NCBI GenBank assembly: GCA_947372405.1
Contig: CANBTO010000160.1
Span: 1-9,469 of the forward strand
Direction: 5' to 3'
From: Verrucomicrobiaceae bacterium
Lineage (GTDB): Bacteria; Verrucomicrobiota; Verrucomicrobiae; Verrucomicrobiales; Akkermansiaceae
DNA length: 9,469 nucleotides
The number at the start of each line of letters is the position of its first letter. Position 1 is the first letter of the stretch. Positions 6,466-9,469 of this stretch are shown here, in pieces. The notes beneath the pieces were generated by a model. That model saw only the letters and a program-made list of their open reading frames with translations. It was not told where the DNA came from and did no database searches. The translations under genes and the position numbers were made by a program.

Positions 6466-7413
6466 TCATTTGATTTCCATGTCGCTCTTCGGCCAGATCC
6501 ATCGCTGGACCTTGCCGTCCTTGATGAACGCCTTGGCCTTGATGCTCTTCACACCCAGGATGGTCTCGGCCTTGTAAGTGACCGAACCGATCTGAAATTC
6601 CTCGCCGTTCACTTTCTCTCCGGTCTCTGCTTTCCAATCCAGAACCTGGTCGGATGTGAACTCCTTGATCTGTCCGCCGCGGATGCTCTCCTGCATGAGC
6701 TTTACGACATCCGCAGATCCGGCAGTCACAGGAGCGGAACCCGTGGTTGCCGCAGGTTGGGGTTCCGGAGGAGTGCTGCTATCCGCAGGTGTCGTCGGAA
6801 CCGGTGCGGGTTCCAACGCGGGAGTGGGGGTGGGTTTGATTTCCTCAATAGGTGCGGGCACAGGCGCGGGCTCCTGGGAGTCACCGGTGGGAGTGGGTAT
6901 GGGAGCGGGCTCGGGTGCTGGCGCAGGCACAGGAGTCGGTTCGGCAGGAGCATGCTGCGCCGGAATGGTCTGTGGGGCCGGTTCCGGAACGGGTGAAGAA
7001 GGAGCGGGTGGAACCGATGGGGCGGCAGGACGCGCTGCAAGTTGCTCCATGAGATCGGTTTTGGAGATCGGCAAAACAATCGAGTAAGGCACGTTTTCAC
7101 CGGCCCGGACGACCGCGTTGGAGCCATCAATGCGCAGAAGTTTCACGCTGCTGCCGGCAGGTACGGTGATGGTGACACCGGAAGCTTCATCGGTGAATTG
7201 GATTTCAGCACCGAGTCTCACTTTTTCGGGGAGTTGCTCCCGAGTCAGGGTGGAGGGATCGATCTGCGGGCCATTCCCGCCAAAAAGCCCATCCGACCGC
7301 ACGCTTGCCGCATCGGGTTTGAGTCCGGTGATGGCGAAGCGCAGCTTGGGCTCCTTGACGTAGCCGAGAAGCCCGGCGGCCAGCATCACAGAGAGTATGA
7401 GAATTTGTTTCAT
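6466..7413 (-). CDS. Exported protein with SH3-like region, Pro/Ala-rich linker and C-terminal domain (function unknown)
   Basis: A 315-residue protein of unknown function. Residues 1-18 look like a signal peptide (MKQILILSVMLAAGLLGY), so it probably acts outside the cytoplasm. Residues about 62-125 resemble a bacterial SH3-like module (KVRLGAEIQF, VTITVPAGSSVKLLRI, NAVVRAGENVPYSI) ending in an amphipathic SKTDLMEQL helix. Residues about 127-229 are a low-complexity linker dominated by PAP, PVP and PTP units with scattered Glu, which would be extended and flexible. Residues 232-315 form a compact-looking charged module containing DWKAETGEKVNGEEF and KAFIKDGKVQRWIWPKSDM. No enzyme motif is seen. 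It is 57 bases after the upstream hypothetical gene and 58 bases before the rhomboid gene on the same strand. The proline-rich arrangement suggests a spacer between an anchor or wall-binding module and the C-terminal domain. Confidence 0.8.
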   Translation of the reverse strand: MKQILILSVMLAAGLLGYVKEPKLRFAITGLKPDAASVRSDGLFGGNGPQIDPSTLTREQLPEKVRLGAEIQFTDEASGVTITVPAGSSVKLLRIDGSNAVVRAGENVPYSIVLPISKTDLMEQLAARPAAPSVPPAPSSPVPEPAPQTIPAQHAPAEPTPVPAPAPEPAPIPTPTGDSQEPAPVPAPIEEIKPTPTPALEPAPVPTTPADSSTPPEPQPAATTGSAPVTAGSADVVKLMQESIRGGQIKEFTSDQVLDWKAETGEKVNGEEFQIGSVTYKAETILGVKSIKAKAFIKDGKVQRWIWPKSDMEIK

Positions 7414-7470
7414 GTCTTGGGGAGATTTAGCTGCGGTGAGGATGTTTGGAAAGAATTTTACGATGCCGCG

Positions 7471-7794
7471 TCATTCCGTGGGTTTCGCTTCAAGATGATG
7501 ACGGGCTTTGGCGAAACTGGCGTTGGAGAGGTAGTGGCGCAGGCGGGCGACTGCTTGAGCGCCTTGAGTTTCCGCCCATGCCGTGATCGCTTCTGAGACT
7601 TGTCGCAGAGCGTCAAGATGCTCGGTGGGTGAACGGTCACGCCAAGCGTGGTCGGCGATGATGGTTTCGCGGCGGCGGAGGAGTTCGATCAGATCGGCGT
7701 GCATAGAGACGAGTAAAGAAACCACATCGGCAGGTATTCCGCCAGCGGGTGCTGGAATAAATTCCTGCCCGGGTGGTGCGCGCTTGCGGGACAC
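7471..7794 (-). CDS. Hypothetical helical protein
   Basis: I do not recognise this 107-residue protein. Residues 1-22 are rich in Pro, Gly and basic residues. The rest is predicted helical and charged (LIELLRRRETIIADHAWRD, EHLDALRQVSEAITAWAET, AVARLRHYLSNASFAKARHHLEA), suggesting a small helical bundle. No signal peptide, membrane span or metal motif is visible. The longest frame begins at a GTG (7794). Only 23 bases would then separate it from the divergent argA-like gene, too little for two promoters, so the true start may be the ATG at 7704 (77 residues) or the GTG at 7725. It lies upstream of, and in line with, the exported protein gene. I am moderately confident that it is a real gene. 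Confidence 0.55.
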   Translation of the reverse strand: MSRKRAPPGQEFIPAPAGGIPADVVSLLVSMHADLIELLRRRETIIADHAWRDRSPTEHLDALRQVSEAITAWAETQGAQAVARLRHYLSNASFAKARHHLEAKPTE

Positions 7795-7817
7795 GCCGGG
7801 TTTGCTAGAAATCCCGT

Positions 7818-8900
7818 GTGGCGCAGCAAAGCGATGTCAGACAGGTTCTCCAATACATTCCCCAGTTCCGGGGAAAGGTGTTTTTCGTGCTCATCGAGGC
7901 TGGTTTGCTGCCGGAGCCGGCGGTTGCGGAAACGCTGCTGGATCTTGCCGTTCTCGAGGACCTTGGGGTGAAACTGGTGCTTGGTGTTCTGGGCGGAGAT
8001 CTCAAGGACCTCTATGACTGGACGCTGGAATGTGAAATCATGGCCGCACGGGTGACCCGTCCTCTTGCCGATCCGGACAGCGTTCGTGAAACCCTGGAGA
8101 TTCTTGCGCGTGGCCAGTCCGCAGTGGTGGATGCCTCAGCCACCGGTCCGCTGGATACACCCGTGGTGGATTTCGCGCTCGGCGTGGGAGTTTCCAAAAT
8201 CATCACGCTGCTCGAAGAGGCGATCCTCATCAATGGTGCTCCGGCCCACGCCATCCGCGCTGCGGACGCGGAAATCCTCGCTGCCGAATCCGAGGGCGAC
8301 GGTGCCGACCTTCTTCTGTCAGCCGCAGCCGCCTGCCGCCGGGGAGTGCCCCGCGTGCATGTGCTGAACGGTCGCCGCCAAGGTGTGCTCGTGGACGAGC
8401 TTTTCTCCAACGAAGGCGTGGGCACCATGGTTCACGCGGACAGCTACCGCATGATCCGCCCGTTGCGCGAGGAGGACATCCCCGAGTTGTTAGGCATGAT
8501 CGGGCGTTCCGTACGCCGCACCAAACTCGTCGAACGCACCTACGAGGACATCCAGTCGCGCATCGGGGATTTTCATGTGATGACCATCGACGACAACGTC
8601 GTCGGCTGCGTGGCGCTTCACGAGTATCCGGAGGAATCCACCGCCGAGGTGGCCTGCCTTTATGTGAAACAGGCGCACGAGGGCAGGGGATACGGCATGG
8701 ATCTGGTCCGTCACGCGGAGGCCATCGCGGTGCGGCGCGGTGTCCCGCAGGTCTTCGCGCTAAGCAACCGCGCGGCTGATTTCTTTTCCGGAAAGCTCGG
8801 GTATTCGCCTGCCTCTGTTGAAGCCCTGCCGATGCGGCGTCGTGTCCAATACGAAGCCAGCGGGCGCGATTCCCTCGTTTTCTCGAAGCGGATCCGCTGA
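7818..8900 (+). CDS. argA: ArgA-like N-acetylglutamate synthase with shortened kinase-like domain
   Basis: A 360-residue protein matching the layout of amino-acid N-acetyltransferase ArgA, which makes N-acetylglutamate from glutamate and acetyl-CoA as the first step of arginine synthesis. Residues about 8-206 correspond to the amino-acid-kinase-like domain: VRQVLQYIPQFRGKVFFV matches the family opening, and VLVDELFSNEGVGTMV matches its end. Residues about 208-360 are a GNAT acetyltransferase with an acetyl-CoA loop at GRGYG (289-293), preceded by EVACLYV and followed by VFALSNRAADFFSGKLGY. E. coli ArgA has 443 residues; the loss is all in the kinase-like half, where the GGEA glycine loop is replaced by IEAG (26-29) and roughly 80 central residues are missing. 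The GTG start is fixed by an in-frame TAG 12 bases upstream and by the family N-terminus. No Shine-Dalgarno is visible. It is divergent from the helical hypothetical gene. Confidence 0.85.
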   Translation: MAQQSDVRQVLQYIPQFRGKVFFVLIEAGLLPEPAVAETLLDLAVLEDLGVKLVLGVLGGDLKDLYDWTLECEIMAARVTRPLADPDSVRETLEILARGQSAVVDASATGPLDTPVVDFALGVGVSKIITLLEEAILINGAPAHAIRAADAEILAAESEGDGADLLLSAAAACRRGVPRVHVLNGRRQGVLVDELFSNEGVGTMVHADSYRMIRPLREEDIPELLGMIGRSVRRTKLVERTYEDIQSRIGDFHVMTIDDNVVGCVALHEYPEESTAEVACLYVKQAHEGRGYGMDLVRHAEAIAVRRGVPQVFALSNRAADFFSGKLGYSPASVEALPMRRRVQYEASGRDSLVFSKRIR

Positions 8901-8977
8901 TCTTTTCCTGTTAGGGAAGGTTTCCGGATGCATCCGTGATCGCGCGCATCTTTTGATCAAAGTTATAACCCTTTGCT
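8901..8977. repeat. Convergent intergenic region with clustered perfect palindromes
   Basis: These 77 bases lie between two convergent genes. They contain CGGATGCATCCG (8925-8936), TTTGATCAAA (8952-8961) and GTTATAAC (8962-8969), each a perfect palindrome, plus an alternating CGCGCGC run (8941-8947). No stem is followed by a clear T-tract, so none is a classical rho-independent terminator. Transcription ends from both sides must lie in or near this region. Confidence 0.4.
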
Positions 8978-9469
8978 TCAGCGGTCCAGGGTTTCGGGTG
9001 CCGCCATCGGTTCCACCCTGGCACCTTTGAGAAATGCGATCGTGCGGTCGAGATAGTCGATGTATTCGACACGCTGGCTTGGTGTGACACCCTGGGGAAG
9101 TTCCTTTGCCAGATCGATCTGTTTCCTCGCCTCCAGAAAATGATAGAGGGCTTCCGCCGGTCTGCGTTTCGACCACGACTCCACGGCCATTTTTCCGATC
9201 AGCACTCCGGTCCGGTAGTGGACGCGGGATCCTCCTTCAAGCGCGCTTGCGAACCTGTAGGACTCAAGCGCTCCATCGTTGTCTCCTGCTGCTTCGCGGG
9301 TCGTTCCGAGGTTTTCATGGATTGAAACCCTAGGTTCCAACATGTCCTTGATGACCCAGTGCATGTTTTTCACGGCCGCTTCGATCTGCTCAGCGGCGGC
9401 TTCGAGCGCATCGTGCGCCGGTTCAGGATTCTCCGGGCGATAAAGACGTAATCCCTTGCGCAGAAGATG
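8978..9469 (-). CDS. TPR-like helical protein (N-terminus cut by window edge)
   Basis: The last 164 codons of a gene whose start lies beyond the right edge; the frame is open through position 9469. An internal GTG at 9373 is not the likely start because coding-quality sequence continues upstream (LRKGLRLYRPENPEPAHDAL, EAAAEQIEAAVKNM). The protein is helical with TPR-like pairs: VSIHENLGTTREAAGDNDGA then LESYRFASALEGGSRVHYR, and EALYHFLEARKQIDLAKEL later. Such repeats usually mediate protein contacts. No enzyme motif is visible in the part present. The tail (GARVEPMAAPETLDR) looks flexible. Specific function cannot be assigned. Confidence 0.7.
   Translation of the reverse strand, partial: HLLRKGLRLYRPENPEPAHDALEAAAEQIEAAVKNMHWVIKDMLEPRVSIHENLGTTREAAGDNDGALESYRFASALEGGSRVHYRTGVLIGKMAVESWSKRRPAEALYHFLEARKQIDLAKELPQGVTPSQRVEYIDYLDRTIAFLKGARVEPMAAPETLDR

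Noticed and set aside
6727..7035. Proline-rich coding repeats considered as a CRISPR-like or tandem DNA repeat
   Set aside because: The repetition is at amino-acid level (PAP/PTP units) with irregular spacing and variable codons; there are no constant-length repeats and spacers.
8915..8936. Hairpins after the argA-like gene considered as a rho-independent terminator
   Set aside because: The stems are short (4-5 bp) and no run of T residues follows on either strand.

Overview
The window most likely comes from a Verrucomicrobiota chromosome (Verrucomicrobiales type). This is an inference from moderately high GC, a Tat-type secreted phosphatase, a FucI/FucP pair with a DUF2007-type protein between them, a secreted SH3-like/proline-rich protein, and start codons with almost no Shine-Dalgarno sequences. 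It reads as ordinary metabolic chromosome. I saw no IS element, phage gene, CRISPR array, tRNA or rRNA. The longest gene-free stretch is 208 bases (4486-4693).

Left part (1-4693, minus strand): an L-fucose utilisation operon transcribed leftward. Its order is fucI (L-fucose isomerase, 4485-2704), a small DUF2007-like zinc-ribbon protein (2669-2325), and a FucP-type sugar:proton symporter with extra membrane segments (2275-716). A good rho-independent terminator (691-661) closes it. Beyond the terminator, in the same direction, a Tat-exported purple-acid-phosphatase-like metallophosphoesterase starts at 575 and runs off the left edge. Divergent from fucI, an AraC-family regulator (4694-5572, plus strand) is the probable local controller. 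The shared 208-base intergenic region holds an inverted repeat and a direct repeat that could be operators. FucP would import the sugar and FucI would isomerise it to L-fuculose. No fuculokinase or fuculose-phosphate aldolase lies in the window, so the rest of the pathway must be elsewhere or different.

Middle part (5505-7794, minus strand): three co-directional genes spaced 57-58 bases apart. They are a hypothetical helical protein (7794-7471), an exported protein with an SH3-like region, a roughly 100-residue Pro/Ala linker and a conserved-looking C-terminal module (7413-6466), and a GlpG-like rhomboid protease (6407-5505). The 3' end of the rhomboid gene overlaps the 3' end of the convergent araC-type gene by 68 bases.

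Right part (7818-9469): an ArgA-like N-acetylglutamate synthase on the plus strand, starting at GTG, with a strikingly shortened kinase-like domain. It converges on the 3' part of a TPR-like helical protein (minus strand, cut by the right edge). The 77 bases between them contain a cluster of short perfect palindromes.

I found no clearly new multi-gene defence or mobile system. The points most worth a second look are the reduced ArgA regulatory domain, the enlarged FucP, the DUF2007/zinc-ribbon protein inside the fucose operon, and the repeats around fucI.
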